From: Pieris napi | Taxonomy: Eukaryota > Arthropoda > Insecta > Lepidoptera > Pieridae | Direction of reading: 5' to 3' | Assembly (NCBI RefSeq): GCF_905475465.1 | Contig: NC_062251.1 | Coordinates: 6,007,001-6,071,000, forward strand | DNA: 64,000 nucleotides | Shown here: positions 43,501-51,820 of the stretch, piece after piece | Layout of the letters: each line of letters opens with the position of its first letter | Position numbering within the stretch: the first letter of the stretch is position 1 | Made by a program: the position numbers and the translations under genes | Notes under the pieces: model-generated | The model's database searches: none | What the model was told of the DNA's origin: nothing | The model's input: only the letters and a program-made list of their open reading frames with translations

Positions 43501-46500
43501 TAATGATTTTTGCATTAATAAACCAGTGGCTGAGATGTTTGTAACGCGTGTTCTATAACGCGGAGATTTCTCAAGTTAAATGTCTGTAGTTGAAATTTAT
43601 AATGATTTGTCAAGTTCATAAGTAGTTTTGCGTACGTTTGCTGTTTCAATTGTGTTATAAAAAAACTAAATAACTTTATCAAATTCGTGTTCCTAGTTTT
43701 TGAATTGTTCATAAACGGTTTTACGATAATGCTACAACGCGATTTCCGGGGATTATCTCTATATATATAATATATATATAAAATTCTCGTGTCAGAATGT
43801 TCGTTCCCATACTCCTGCGAAACGGCTCGACCGATTATTATGAAATTATGATTTTTTTTTATGCATATTCAGTAAGTCTGAAAATCGGCTACTATCTATC
43901 TTTCAAACCCCTATGTGATAAGACGTGTCCACCCCAAAATTTTTTTTTAATTTTTGAAAAAAAATTCTTGTTTTTATTTTCTTATCAGCATACAAAAATC
44001 ATACACAAACGCCTCTACGATCAACCCCTATTTTTTATTATTGTAGATAGTTATTTTTATTGAACTAAAAATTTTTTTTTCCTAGAATATAATGTATATT
44101 ATATATATGTCGTGGCCATATCGTAGATTAGCTCAATTCATGAAATGTTCGAGAATTTCATGAAATGGTTACATTTCATGAAATGTTTCACTGTCTATTG
44201 GCCACATCGTGATGTGGTTTGGGCAGATCAATGATAAGAAATCGTTTCTCGATATGGGCAACTAAACGCGCGGCTTCTTCATGAAATGGTCAATTATTTG
44301 ATCATATCGTAAAGTAGTTACATTAATTACCGGTAGAGGCGCTGCAAACGCTTTGTTTATGTGTGAAGATGGCGGCCGCTGTCGATAATGTTGTTTCTCG
44401 CAGTGAAAAAGTGAATAATTCGTTAATAAATGACGAAGAAAGTGATAGTAAAAGAGTTTACGACGAAAAGGTTCTCGAGTACTATGCAAGTCACGCAAAA
44501 ACTGAGCAAAATGTAAAAAAACCGTGGAGTTTGGATCGCATTTCAAAGGTTAGTATTTTACTCTTAAATTACATAAATATTCACTTATTTTATCAAAATA
44601 CTCTATGCCAGCTAACGTATTGTGTATTAATTGATATTATGTAAGTTTGTGAATTATGACCAATTAAAGTTAATGTTTTTTTTTTCCTTTTTTAGGTTAT
44701 GAAACAAATTAAGGAGAGTAGAGTGACTACGCAAAAGAAGTCCATGGACTATTACTGGTTATCAAAATATGATATTTTGGAAACTGCGAATGAGGAATAT
44801 CTTATATTCAAGAATGCGTCGACGATCATACGATTCGCATAATTCCGATGGAGAAGTATTTTGAAATATGTATTAAAGGAAGTACATAAAACTGTTGGAC
44901 ATGGTCGACGATTAAAAATGATTCAACACATTAAAAATAGGCTTTATATTCTGAAGAAACCCATCAAGCTATTCGTTGACCTGTGCTCTGTTTGTCAGAA
45001 GAAACGTGCAGTGCCAAAGAAAGGTATAGTAACTCAGCCGATAATTTCTAAAGATTTTAACACACGAGGGCAGGTGGATTTAATAGATTTACATTTTTCT
45101 GCCGCGGATGGAGAATTTAAATGGCTTATGAATTACCAAGTTCATGCCACAAAATTTTTACACCTCAGACCTCTAAAGTCGAAAAGAGCTGCAGAAGTAG
45201 CCTTGGAACTTTTAAAAATATTCTTGAAATTTGGCGCTCCGTTTATATTACAGAGTGATAATGGAAGAGAGTTCACCGCGCATGTCATAGAAGAATTGGT
45301 GTCGATGTGGCCTGAATGCAAAATTATTCACGGTAGTCCTCGACGTCCTCAAACACAGGGCAGCATGGAAAGATCCAACCAAGACGTAGAAAATATGTTG
45401 CGGTGTTGGATGCAAGATAATAAGTCTACTAAATGGTCCATTGGTTGTTTTTTTTTGTTCAATTCTATAAAAACTCTTCTTACCACCGCATAATTGGCAG
45501 ATCCCCTTACCGTGCATTGTAAAAATCTTTTAAAAATTATTAATGTATTGCAAAAATAATTGTGTAACATGACGTGTTTGATGTTTAATTTTGTTACAAA
45601 AATTTAATTCATTTTGTTTGTATCAGTCGGACTTAAATAACAATAAACAAGTTCTTAACATATTCTGGATTTTTATTAAATATTTTATGGACACCCTATT
45701 TATACGATCCGGCCAAATGTGGATGAAAAAATCGTGAAATGTTGACGATTTAATGGTCTGGTCAAATTAAGTTGCCCACATCATGAAATACGACCATTTC
45801 ATGAAATTCTCGAGCATTTCATGAAGTGAGCAAATCTAGGATATGGCCACGACATATACATGGCAAAACTATGAAAATATGTTGGCACGGCAGGAGTACA
45901 TGGTTTTGAACGTTTGAAACGTCAAATCTCTTCGAAACTTGTGATTCCGTGTCTATAATAAAATTCACCGTTTTCAGATACCAAATAGATCGTGGAAACA
46001 TTGTGATTCCAAAATCAGCGAATCCAGTCCGCATAGCCTCCAATTTCCAGGTGTTTGACTTCAAGCTGTCCCAGGAGGATGTCCAGCTGATCAACACTTT
46101 CGACTGCAATGGACGATTTGTACCCATGAGCGCGTGAGTATTAGTGGAATTTGGTATCAGCCCTGCGATTCTGTAACTCACTTTTCGAACTCACACAGCG
46201 GTTTTCGCATCAGCGATCGCTCTCAAATCAGTCGTGAAGCAGTCATTTTATGATTTGGCATTCTGAAAAGGTGGGAGCTTGTAGTTTATTGTTTATCAGA
46301 ATGCCAAATCATAAAATGACTGCTTCACGACTGATTTGAGAGCAACCGCCAATGCGAAAACCGCTGTGTGAGTTCGAAAAGTGAGTTACAGAATCGCAGG
46401 GCTGAATCTGGAGTAATAAATGACGATTACTTTACAATGTTTTCTTTAAAAAAAAAATGTGTAAAACTTAGCCATTTGGCCAGCACTTCAGGGCCCATTG

Positions 46501-47576
46501 ACTTTGCAATATAAACAATTTTAAATTATTAAAAAATATTACTAAATCATAAAATCACCTTGAACTGAGTTAGCGGTCAAAGGTGGCTGTCGTGGGCGAT
46601 AATTGTTCGACGAATTTATATCAAGCGTAGCTAAGCCGATATTTAAAAAAAATACATTGTAATTATAATATATAAACGATTTTTTTATACTAAGTGATAA
46701 GAATTTGGAAAAAGAAACTTTTTTATGTAAAGTCAAACCTAATACTTGAGTAATGATATGGAAATAAGATTGACGTACTTAGAGTATTTATGCAGAATAG
46801 TAAAAAAAAAAAATAATATTACAAAGGTACAGTTTAGATTTGTTATATTTTTTTTTCTAGTTATCCTAACTTCTTTCAGTACCTTGCCTTTCACGGGTAA
46901 ATGCCTCTTCTAGCTTTCTCTAAATATCTCTATCCATGGCATTCTTTCTCCATTCGCTTCCTGCTAAGGCTTCTATTTCTTCTATCTATCTTTTTTTCCC
47001 ACCCTCTTCTTCTTCCCCTTGGTCCTTTCCATATACCTAGTTGTCTCTAAAGTCCACCTTTTATCTGTGCTCTTGCTATATGGCCTGCCCATTGTCCCTT
47101 CTATTTTGGAGCTCCTCACCTCCAGCAAAAATATGATTTGTATTTTGTCAAAACCAATTTGGAGCAAGCAACAAAAATTGGCCTTTTTTTTATGGCTCTG
47201 GCACGGTTTGTGCATTAGCCAGCGTCAAGTATAAGATTTTTATAATTCGTGCTTTTTGCCTTTAGAAATTCGATGATGTCCTCCATGTACGGTTTAGGCA
47301 CTCGCCCGGTACCGCACAACCCTCCCAAAGGCCGAGAACAAATTTTAAATTAAATTAAAACTTGCCCTCGAACCGGGAATCGAACCCGGTACTCACCTAG
47401 CTGCCACTTAATAAGACCGCTAGGCTATGAGGCAATTGGCCATTGGAATGAAGTTTATTTTTGGATTTATTTAAATTTTATTTTCCTTGCCTCCGTGTCC
47501 AGTTAGTAACAATATAACTTTTGTTTTCAGAGCCGTCGGACACAAGGACCATCCATTTGAAAACGTCGAGTTTTAA
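31441..47576 (+). CDS. Aldo-keto reductase (AKR1/AKR2-like), two alternative first exons
   Basis: NADPH-dependent carbonyl reductase with a cytosolic (beta/alpha)8 barrel. Coding exons: 1a 31441-31512 or 1b 32150-32224, then 39753-39895, 40018-40159, 40649-40843, 42549-42748, 45978-46133 and 47531-47576 (TAA). Products are 317 or 318 residues, normal for the family. In the 1b form the catalytic tetrad is D47 and Y52 (YRHIDCAYVYGNE), K81 (ITSKLW) and H114 (YLVHWP). SIGISNFN, VECHPYLNQ, TAYSPLGSP and the cofactor motif IVIPKSANP...IASNFQVFDF follow in order. All introns are GT-AG and in phase. Lepidopteran relatives include 3-dehydroecdysone 3-beta-reductases (AKR2E group), so ecdysteroid metabolism is possible, but the substrate cannot be read from sequence. 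Introns 1, 4, 5 and 6 are loaded with mobile elements. Confidence 0.95.
32150..32224 (+). CDS. Aldo-keto reductase alternative first exon 1b
   Basis: 25 codons beginning MASSVPIVKLSNGFEIPMLG and ending LGTWQ, with donor GTATTA. It is homologous in position to exon 1a but differs in most residues outside GLGTW. It starts 637 bp downstream of exon 1a and likely has its own promoter. Confidence 0.85.
32225..33674. other. Start of aldo-keto reductase intron 1, little recognised
   Basis: AT-rich intron sequence. At 33218-33258 a near-perfect palindrome (ATAAGTCATATATATATA and its complement) could form a cruciform. No exon or clear mobile element is seen. Confidence 0.4.
33675..33792 (-). mobile_element. 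Retroposon copy 4 (GATTAAAAAGAGTGGCGGAG family)
   Basis: The minus strand reads GATTAAAAAGAGTGGCGGAA, CTACGCCCTTGACTTGCGAA and CTGGTAGTAAATGTAAATTT. It is a fragment of the family that ends at Arp1 exon 7. Confidence 0.5.
34704..36150 (+). repeat. Tandem array of 11 units, 130-133 bp (aldo-keto reductase intron 1)
   Basis: The unit start CCCCACCCACGATTCATG recurs at 34704, 34835, 34966, 35097, 35227, 35358, 35490, 35622, 35755, 35888 and 36021. Units are essentially identical apart from the length of two T-runs, which lengthen slightly to the right. The last unit runs into a LINE 3'UTR (36190-36330), so the unit probably arose inside that LINE tail. No coding potential. Confidence 0.95.
36190..36330 (+). 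mobile_element. LINE 3'UTR fragment
   Basis: Contains GTGGTTGCCTATAAGAGATC, CGAAAGCGATAAGGCCGCC and a terminal CAAAGTGTAAATAAATAAAA. Same tail family as 7190-7350 and 56985-57135. Confidence 0.6.
36340..36615 (+). mobile_element. LINE ORF2 C-terminus (CR1/Jockey-like)
   Basis: A 65-codon open stretch starts SSMWNQLPTEVFPNQFNLWS, then FKKRAYQFLKGRQRT, the usual end of CR1/Jockey-type reverse transcriptase proteins (LWN.LP..VFP...L..FK...N..L). Upstream, MPRFARHST continues it in a shifted frame. The related minus-strand fragments are 640-790 and 55420-55580. Confidence 0.65.
36650..37035 (-). mobile_element. RTE-like LINE ORF2 C-terminal fragment
   Basis: The minus strand encodes SWTLTESVSKKLEAFEIWVY, LRMLKISWTE, and then in another frame KKRKLEYFGHVLRNKKHEIL, QLIIQGKVAGRRS. 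These are the well-conserved motifs after the YADD core in RTE-type LINEs (YG.ETWT...LEAFEMW.YRRML.I.WT; yLGHvlR). Frameshifts make it a relic. A SINE (37038) abuts its end. Confidence 0.75.
37038..37285 (+). mobile_element. tRNA-derived SINE, family A, copy 2
   Basis: Same head (TCATTGGTCTAGTGGTTAGT, B box GGTTCGATCCC), body and GGTCAATTGGTGTGAATTGT tail as 115-372. Inserted at the end of an RTE fragment in aldo-keto reductase intron 1. Confidence 0.85.
37322..37722. mobile_element. TIR element 'GAAGTGAAACTTCTTTAT'
   Basis: Left end AGAAGTGAAACTTCTTTATG and right end GATAAAGAAGTTTCACTTC are inverted. Both contain the palindrome GAAGTGAAACTTC. The interior has three direct repeats of TGACGCGTAAC or GTGACGCGTAACCG. 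The end design parallels the GAAGTTATACTTC family, suggesting they are related. Confidence 0.6.
37876..38312 (+). repeat. Dispersed 'AGCTGAYCCGGC' repeat, copy 5 (long subfamily)
   Basis: Begins TACTAGCTGGCCTGGCGAAC and ends AAATCGGTCAAGCCGTTCTC, then GACAACGGAAAACGGGTTTC and TATATAGAT. Closely similar to the inverted copy at 41280-41713, 3 kb away in the same gene. Confidence 0.7.
38320..39220. other. Aldo-keto reductase intron 1, repeat fragments
   Basis: Includes a GC-rich block (38850-38945, GCGCCCCGCAGTCCATCCCG) that looks like repeat-derived sequence of unknown family, and a segment at 38990-39075 that matches the flanks of the repeat at 26080-26422. No coding sequence is seen. Confidence 0.4.
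39232..39526. mobile_element. Non-autonomous hAT-like element
   Basis: Ends CAGTGGCGTAAC and GTTACGTCACTG are inverted repeats of the hAT type. Flanks GGTGAGCT (39224-39231) and GATGAGCT (39527-39534) form an 8-bp target duplication with one mismatch, as expected for hAT. The interior has a hairpin (TAAGCCTCTCTTAGGCGAGA) and no ORF. It lies in aldo-keto reductase intron 1. Confidence 0.75.
40190..40320 (-). mobile_element. SINE fragment, family C (aldo-keto reductase intron 3)
   Basis: The minus strand contains GAGGTCGTAGGTTCGAACCT, which has a B box, and CATACGGTGAAGGAAAACAT-like sequence (here TATGGTGAAGGAAAACATCG). It belongs to the same family as 54298-54562. Confidence 0.55.
40327..40602. 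mobile_element. MITE, GGGAGCGTTCAAGTATTACGT TIRs, TTA duplication (aldo-keto reductase intron 3)
   Basis: Left TIR GGGAGCGTTCAAGTATTACG and right TIR CGTAATACTTGAACGCTCCC are perfect. TTA flanks both sides (40324-40326 and 40603-40605). C-runs lie just inside both ends (CCCCCCCCCC and CCCCCCCC). A relative in inverse orientation is at 56690-56960. No ORF. Confidence 0.8.
40949..41198 (+). mobile_element. tRNA-derived SINE, family A, copy 3
   Basis: Head TCATTGGTCAAGTGGTTAGT, B box GGTTCGATCCC, the same body and a GGTCAATTGGTGTGAATTGT tail followed by an A run. Located in aldo-keto reductase intron 4. Confidence 0.85.
41280..41713 (-). repeat. Dispersed 'AGCTGAYCCGGC' repeat, copy 6 (long subfamily)
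   Basis: Minus-strand copy: begins TACTAGCTGGCCTGGCGAAC (41713 end) and ends CCGTTGTCACG...ATATATATAGAT. Inverted relative to 37876-38312. Confidence 0.7.
41714..42548. other. End of aldo-keto reductase intron 4, nothing recognised
   Basis: AT-rich with no exon. A 'ggccaccctgtat' motif at 41927-41939 resembles one end of the 42819-43426 inverted-repeat element, so a decayed relative may lie here. Confidence 0.3.
42819..43426. mobile_element. Candidate TIR element 'CAGGGTGTCTCAAAAG' (aldo-keto reductase intron 5)
   Basis: The left end reads AGGTGGCTCAAAAGAAAGGT. The reverse complement of the right end reads CAGGGTGTCTCAAAAGGAAG. The inverted similarity covers about 25 bp with mismatches and both ends lie near TA. 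No ORF in about 600 bp. Mariner-like ends are one possibility. Confidence 0.4.
44108..45854 (+). mobile_element. Ginger-like (KRBA2-related) DNA transposon, defective, TATA duplication
   Basis: Ends TGTCGTGGCCATATCGTAGA and GGATATGGCCACGACA fit the TGTNR...YNACA termini of Ginger elements. A 4-bp TATA duplication flanks it (44104-44107 and 45855-45858). Subterminal direct repeats of TTTCATGAAAT occur near both ends (44150-44180 and 45790-45825). The transposase gene inside is split by an intron and frameshifted. It lies in aldo-keto reductase intron 5. Confidence 0.85.
44363..45540 (+). pseudogene. Ginger/KRBA2-like DDE integrase-type transposase, broken
   Basis: Exon 1 (44363-44548) encodes an N-terminal domain ending SLDRISK, followed by GTTAGT. 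An intron of 147 bp ends TTTTTTAG (44695). Exon 2 begins VMKQIKESRVTTQKK and holds YYWLSKYDILE. After a frameshift near 44820-44870 the integrase core is open to 45493: an HHCC-like zinc region (EVHKTVGHGRRLK..., DLCSVCQKK), then first Asp in GQVDLIDLHF, second Asp in LQSDNGREF and Glu in GSMERSNQDVENML. This is the rve DDE fold closest to KRBA2-type proteins. A second frameshift in a T-run (about 45455) and loss of the C-terminal domain (only GRSPYRAL remains) make it inactive. Confidence 0.85.
46158..46404. mobile_element. Foldback MITE, CAGCCCTGCGATTCTG TIRs (aldo-keto reductase intron 6)
   Basis: The left arm CAGCCCTGCGATTCTGTAAC, TCACTTTTCGAACTCACACA and GCGGTTTTCGCAT is mirrored on the right with few mismatches. 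The arms extend about 110 bp each, leaving a spacer of about 30 bp (AAAAGGTGGGAGCTTGTAGT). Flanking AATTTGGT and AATCTGGA may be a degenerate 8-bp duplication. The element starts 24 bp after the exon 6 donor. Confidence 0.8.
46850..47130 (-). mobile_element. RTE-like LINE ORF2 C-terminal fragment (aldo-keto reductase intron 6)
   Basis: The minus strand reads STDKRWTLETTRYMERTKGK then KKRVGKK, and in a shifted frame EWRKNAMDRDI, KLEEAFTRE. This fits the end of RTE-type proteins (W...t..W.P...KR.rGRP; W...A.dR..Wk..eEAFT). Short and frameshifted. Confidence 0.5.
47184..47434 (-). mobile_element. tRNA-derived SINE, family B, copy 2
   Basis: Minus-strand head GCCTCATAGCCTAGCGGTCT, B box GGTTCGATTCC, and tail GTGCCAGAGCCATAAAAAAA. 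Same as 19215-19462, with a few indels. Located in aldo-keto reductase intron 6, about 100 bp before the last exon. Confidence 0.8.
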
Positions 47577-47871
47577 ATCGAAAGTTGTTATGCTTTAAGT
47601 TTGCTATGATAGTTCTCAAATATATTTACTCATTGTTTACGCCTTTTCTTTTTTACCTTAGATTTTATCTGCTGTGTTAAGCGCTACAACCGCCCATGGA
47701 CACTTTGCCAAAGGGCTCTCTAGATCACATTGAATGTGGAGCTTTTCAGAAATGAAACTTAGCACGAACTTGTATTTCAAACCGGCGAATCTGGCGCTAC
47801 CAAACGGACAATGTTTAACCAATTAGATAATAGACGCAAAAAGAACATTTCCTTCTATTTTTTAAGTTATA

Positions 47872-48233
47872 CTTCTTTAGGCGCGTTATGAAAAATTGAT
47901 AAGAGTGAAATTTTACGATGCGCGCGCACCGTGACAAAATTAACAGAATGAAGTTGCCTACGGAGGATGCTACGGCATTGGACATAATTTAAAAACAACA
48001 TTGGAATAATAATAAAAATTATGTTACACTTAATGCAAGAGAATAATAATAAATATTTATTTATTTAATTTTTCAAATGTAAACTGAACTTTATTCACTA
48101 TAATGACTCCTTTTCCAGTCTTTGATTATTTAATTGTAATTAATTATTTGTATGTAATCAAAAACTATTTTTAATAATGTCAAAGAAGTATAACTTCTTA
48201 CGCGCGTACATAAGTACACGCACCCTTTTTTTA
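47872..48233 (+). mobile_element. MITE family 'GAAGTTATACTTC', copy C
   Basis: Left AAGTTATACTTCTTTAGGCG with CGCGCGCACCGTGAC. Right AAAGAAGTATAACTTCTTAC, GCGCGTACATAAGTACACGC and ACCC(T)7. About 95% identical by eye to copy D (53782-54156), including the interior GAAGTTGCC.ACGGA.GATGCT. It lies about 300 bp after the aldo-keto reductase stop codon, so it may be in its 3'UTR. Confidence 0.7.
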
Positions 48234-48495
48234 TGAATGTCAATTGTTTTTATTTCATATACTACTGTAAATTGTTGAATTATTAATAAGTAAATAAAAT
48301 ACATACGTATTATCATAATTTTTTATTTAAAATATGAAAATTTTTAGGTATTTACAAACCCTTAACAAAAATTTGAAGTCTAGACTTAGGTAGAAATTTT
48401 TAAAAATAGGTAACTTATAGTGTTTTTTTCTTATTAATTAATTAATTATAATATAATCAGTCTCAATTTTAAAAAAATACTGGAAAAATCAACGG

Positions 48496-49457
48496 CTAAA
48501 GACAATTGTTGCAAACATCTTTTTTATGTTCTCCGCACACTGTCTTTTTACACTTTGTGCAACTCATCTTGGACATTCTCTTTTATTTGTACATAAGCTA
48601 CACTACCGTCCAATTTTAGCTGGAGGTTCCTCATCAGCTTCTTCAGACATCTCTCGGTTAGTTTGTGGGAGGATATTCTCAATACTTTCTCTTGCATAAT
48701 CTCGTCAGTTATAAATAAATCAAAACATGGAAGTGGTTCAAAAATATTTCGACACATGTGACTAGTCCCTCTATTCGAATGAACTATATTAATCGCAGAT
48801 GTTCTTCTGCTATTTTGTCCTTTAGCAGTAGCCCAAACATGCCTATTCTTGCCCCTGATCACATAATTAGGCGGAATAACACTGCGTTGGTCATGTCCAG
48901 TATTTTCAGTGACATTCTGCGATGAAGTATCATTCGAATTTTCATATATCATAGCTTCATCTTCGTGCTCATCATCAGTATCGCTTTGCACATTGTCTTC
49001 ACTTACATGGTCCTCGATCTCACTGTCACTGCCATCATCTGCGCCTTCATCTTCTTCATTCAATATATAAACAATTTCTATTTCATCCAACACTCTTCTG
49101 CTCGCCATGATGCGAAAACGCTCCTAAAAACAAGTAATTACAATAAGTATTCACCAATAAACAAAACCTACCTTTAAACTTACCGTACATTAGTAAAAAA
49201 TTATAAAAACAAAATTAAGTAGTAAAAGTGGCGAAAGTTACACAAAAGATAAACATGCGCCTCCCGAGCGCAACGCATCGCTCTAACAGCAAAACTGTGG
49301 TACTTACCGAACAGAAGCAATCTTCTCTCGGCAGTGCAAGTGATGACCAACGACTGAATTGGCGCGGAAACACAAACTTGTATGCGCGTCGGTAACAAAA
49401 TGGCGGGGAAATAATTATTTCGCGGGCGCCTCTGAGGCGCACGTTATCCTTCTAGGG
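48496..49457 (-). pseudogene. piggyBac-type transposase with internal deletion, one TIR retained
   Basis: The minus-strand ORF 49108-48548 (186 aa) has an acidic N-terminus, then RRTSAINIVHSNRGTSHMCR, NIFEPLPCFDLFITDEIM, the start of the piggyBac transposase domain. It then jumps straight to the C-terminal cysteine-rich zinc domain in another frame (48565-48496: CTKCKKTVCGEHKKDVCNNC). The whole DDD catalytic domain is missing. The upstream end carries CCCTAGAAGGATAACGTGCG (ending at 49457) followed by TTAA (49458-49461), the classic piggyBac TIR and target site. The other TIR was not found. The fusion protein cannot be catalytic but keeps a DNA-binding type zinc domain out of frame. Confidence 0.85.
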
Positions 49458-49884
49458 TTAAGCCATCTTGGCCAGACCCCTAAAAATTGCAAGAAATCTA
49501 TCGGGATATGGCTTTTAAGGCAAGTATGGTGCAAAAAATGATTCAAAGCAATCAAGATTTATTAAGAAGTAATGTCAACTTATGGAAAATGAGGATATAA
49601 TCTCTAAATACGAGATGGAAAAGGAAAAGCCATTACCCTGACTCGCCAATTGTAACAAGGGCGAGGCGTATTACGGCCTGGCCACGGGGATCGGCGGTGC
49701 GAACGGCGAAGCGGGAGGCGAGGCGACCATTCACGCGGCGCCGTTTGCAGGCCACGCACCAGTCACGTTCGCCGCCGCGACCAGTAAGGAAGTTCGATAG
49801 CGATATGTCTTTATCGAAATCATCTCGATATTGCTTGGAAAGTAATAGCTTTTGGTTCAAAACCTAATATTTGGAAGAGATTGT

Positions 49885-50264
49885 GGAGTACATGATTTAA
49901 ATAAGAATCGAGGTATAGATGGAGAATTCCACAAGAAGTACGAGAAATACAGAATATATCCAGAAATATTTTTTGAGTATACCAGAATGAGTATTGAAAC
50001 CTTCGATTAGGTATATTCTTATGAATATTCAACCAGAGTTGGAGAAAAAAGTTAATTTTAAGTGCCGCTGAAAAATTGTTTTTGACATTAAGGTATATTA
50101 AATTTATGCTGTGGATGGCCAGATTTCCAAATAGCTGGTCTTGCCAGTATTTCAGTAATAAAAAATTCTGTATTCACTTTTCGCCGCAAAAACGACTAAA
50201 CTTATTTAATCCCTGCTCTATTCGCCGCGACTGCCGCTCCACTCCGTGGCTTGCGCCGTACTGA
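49885..50264 (+). pseudogene. PIF/Harbinger transposase (HARBI1-like) fragment
   Basis: Reads VHDLNKNRGIDGEFHKKYEK then YRIYPEIFFEYTRMSIETFD and stop, matching the N-terminal part of Harbinger transposases (VH..N..R...GEfh.L...LR....kFf.YfRMS..tFd.lL). After a frameshift, SAAEKLFLTLRY (50061 onward) matches the following I..eErL..tLRyLatG segment. The catalytic triad region is absent. GC-rich flanks (49630-49790 and 50210-50360) may be the remaining ends of the same element. Confidence 0.65.
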
Positions 50265-50479
50265 TTCATGCCTTAATTGCCTTTGTTTCGACTTTCGCTC
50301 GCCGGACGCGACGCCAGTCGCCCGCGCGATTCGCTCGGTACATTTCGCCGGTCGCATCGCCGTTGCGCGTGGCTTGATTAGTACAATTGGCATACCCTAT
50401 CAATTCTCATGTGAAACCTTATACTACAAGCCACACACAACGATAGCGTGATGCAGCGCAACGCAGAAAACGCACAGCG

Positions 50480-51654
50480 CCATCCGTTGGTGAATTCTAC
50501 AACTAAACACAATATTGTTGTATGACGTTTGGACACCTCGAAAGAAAGGAAAGTGTGTTAAAAACCTTATTGCGACACTAATAATATACTATATCCTAAT
50601 AATAATAGTATCAGGCTAATATCAGAACACACTAACAACGTTGGCCTATTGGCTTCAGCGTGCGACTCTCATCCCTGAGGTCTTAGTTTCGCATTAAACT
50701 CGTAGATGACGAAAGTATACAGTGTGTCTGATCACGCACATGTAATACAGATAAACAAATCTGAGGCCCAGACCTAAAAAGGTTGTAGTCACGGGCTATC
50801 TGGAACTGGTAATAATGAAAAATATTGAGTTGGATAATCTATTCATCGAGGATATATGTCAATAGGAGCGATGAATAATAAAACACATTATGAAACATAC
50901 ATCAGTTTATTCAAGTATAAAATTAAATACAAACTCATCATACACTCAATAAATTATAACAAATATCACTATAAAAACTTACAAAATAATACAAATTAAT
51001 CTGTTGTTGCCGTAATGAGTTTTGAACGAAATTGTCCTTTGACAGATGACAGAGTACGAAACGTCAACGACAAATACTGACATACAATTAGCTTTGACAT
51101 TTAATACCTTGTCACGGAAAAGGAGACATTAGGAACTTTACGATCGTTTAGATGCGTATACAATGATGACTTTGATAGATAAACGTGCGTTCAATACAAT
51201 TTTATTTTTATTAGACACATTATATCTGCGTTTCAGTTTAGTTCCAAATATGCAAATTACTTAAGTTTCCCATACAAAAGTCTATCGTTACTCTTGTCAC
51301 GACATTTAATGACTATTTAGTAGTCTGCGCGCAAATTGCGTAAAATATTTGTATAAAATTTCGTAAATATTTTACGCACAAGCACGCTACATGCAAGAGG
51401 TGACATAGACAATAAATATTTTTTAGATTAAGTTTATTACACTTCGAATTATGGATATTATGACATATTAATTTGAGTAATTTAATCTGCAGTTGTTCCA
51501 GCTGACGTCAGCTCTCAAACATGGCATTTTGGGTCTCGGCAACTACATTAATGATACAAAGATACCTTTTAGCGGGTACAATTTCTCTAGTAAAGCCGTG
51601 TTATATGGGTACAAACGTAATTAAACGATCGAGTCCCAGAACATACCAATTCTA
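50480..51654. other. Intergenic, SINE relic; possible 3' end of the minus-strand acyltransferase transcript
   Basis: A decayed family C SINE lies at 50640-50830 (TTGGCCTATTGGCTTCAGCG, then CTGAGGTCTTAGTTTCGCAT). A minus-strand AATAAA near 50906 could end a long 3'UTR of the gene at 56199-57750; this is speculative. Nothing coding seen. Confidence 0.35.
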
Positions 51655-51820
51655 AAGGCCGATTTACATTATCATTAGTGTTTAGGAGAGTGCTTTAGGA
51701 TAGTACTTTAGTTGAAACATGTAAACGCTACTTGCTTTAGTAAACGCTACGCTAAAGAACTTGCCTTTCAAGTTGTACTAAAGCACTCTCCTAAACACTA
51801 AGATAATGTAAATCGGCCTT
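51655..51820 (-). mobile_element. 166-bp MITE, copy 2
   Basis: Reverse complement of 15748-15913 with no difference found by eye across all 166 bases. TIRs AAGGCCGATTTACATTATC and GATAATGTAAATCGGCCTT. It is followed directly by a LINE-like 3' tail ending AATAAATAAATAAG near 52015. Confidence 0.85.

Larger units (their letters stand above)
43757..45885 (-). repeat. Dispersed 'AGCTGAYCCGGC' repeat, copy 7, split by a Ginger-like transposon
   Basis: Minus-strand copy: 43757-44107 holds the TATATATAATATATATATAA end, the CGAAACGGCTCGACCG block and AGGGGTTGATCGTAGAGGC on the other strand. The remainder (45855-45885, TATACATGGCAAAACT) corresponds to the ...TTTTGCCATG... block of other copies. The 1747-bp Ginger-like element sits between. 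Confidence 0.65.

Noticed and set aside
44861..45493. Retrovirus-like integrase from an LTR element
   Set aside because: No LTRs, protease or RT are nearby. The integrase sits between TGT...ACA inverted ends with a TATA duplication, which is the Ginger DNA-transposon layout.
48548..49108. 186-aa host gene with an acidic N-terminus
   Set aside because: The second half matches the start of the piggyBac transposase domain and the TIR with TTAA is adjacent, so it is a transposon relic.
49633..49860. GC-rich minus-strand ORF (75 aa)
   Set aside because: Its Arg-rich composition follows from GC-rich flanks of a Harbinger relic, and no motif supports it. It might be a second ORF of that element, but I cannot show it.
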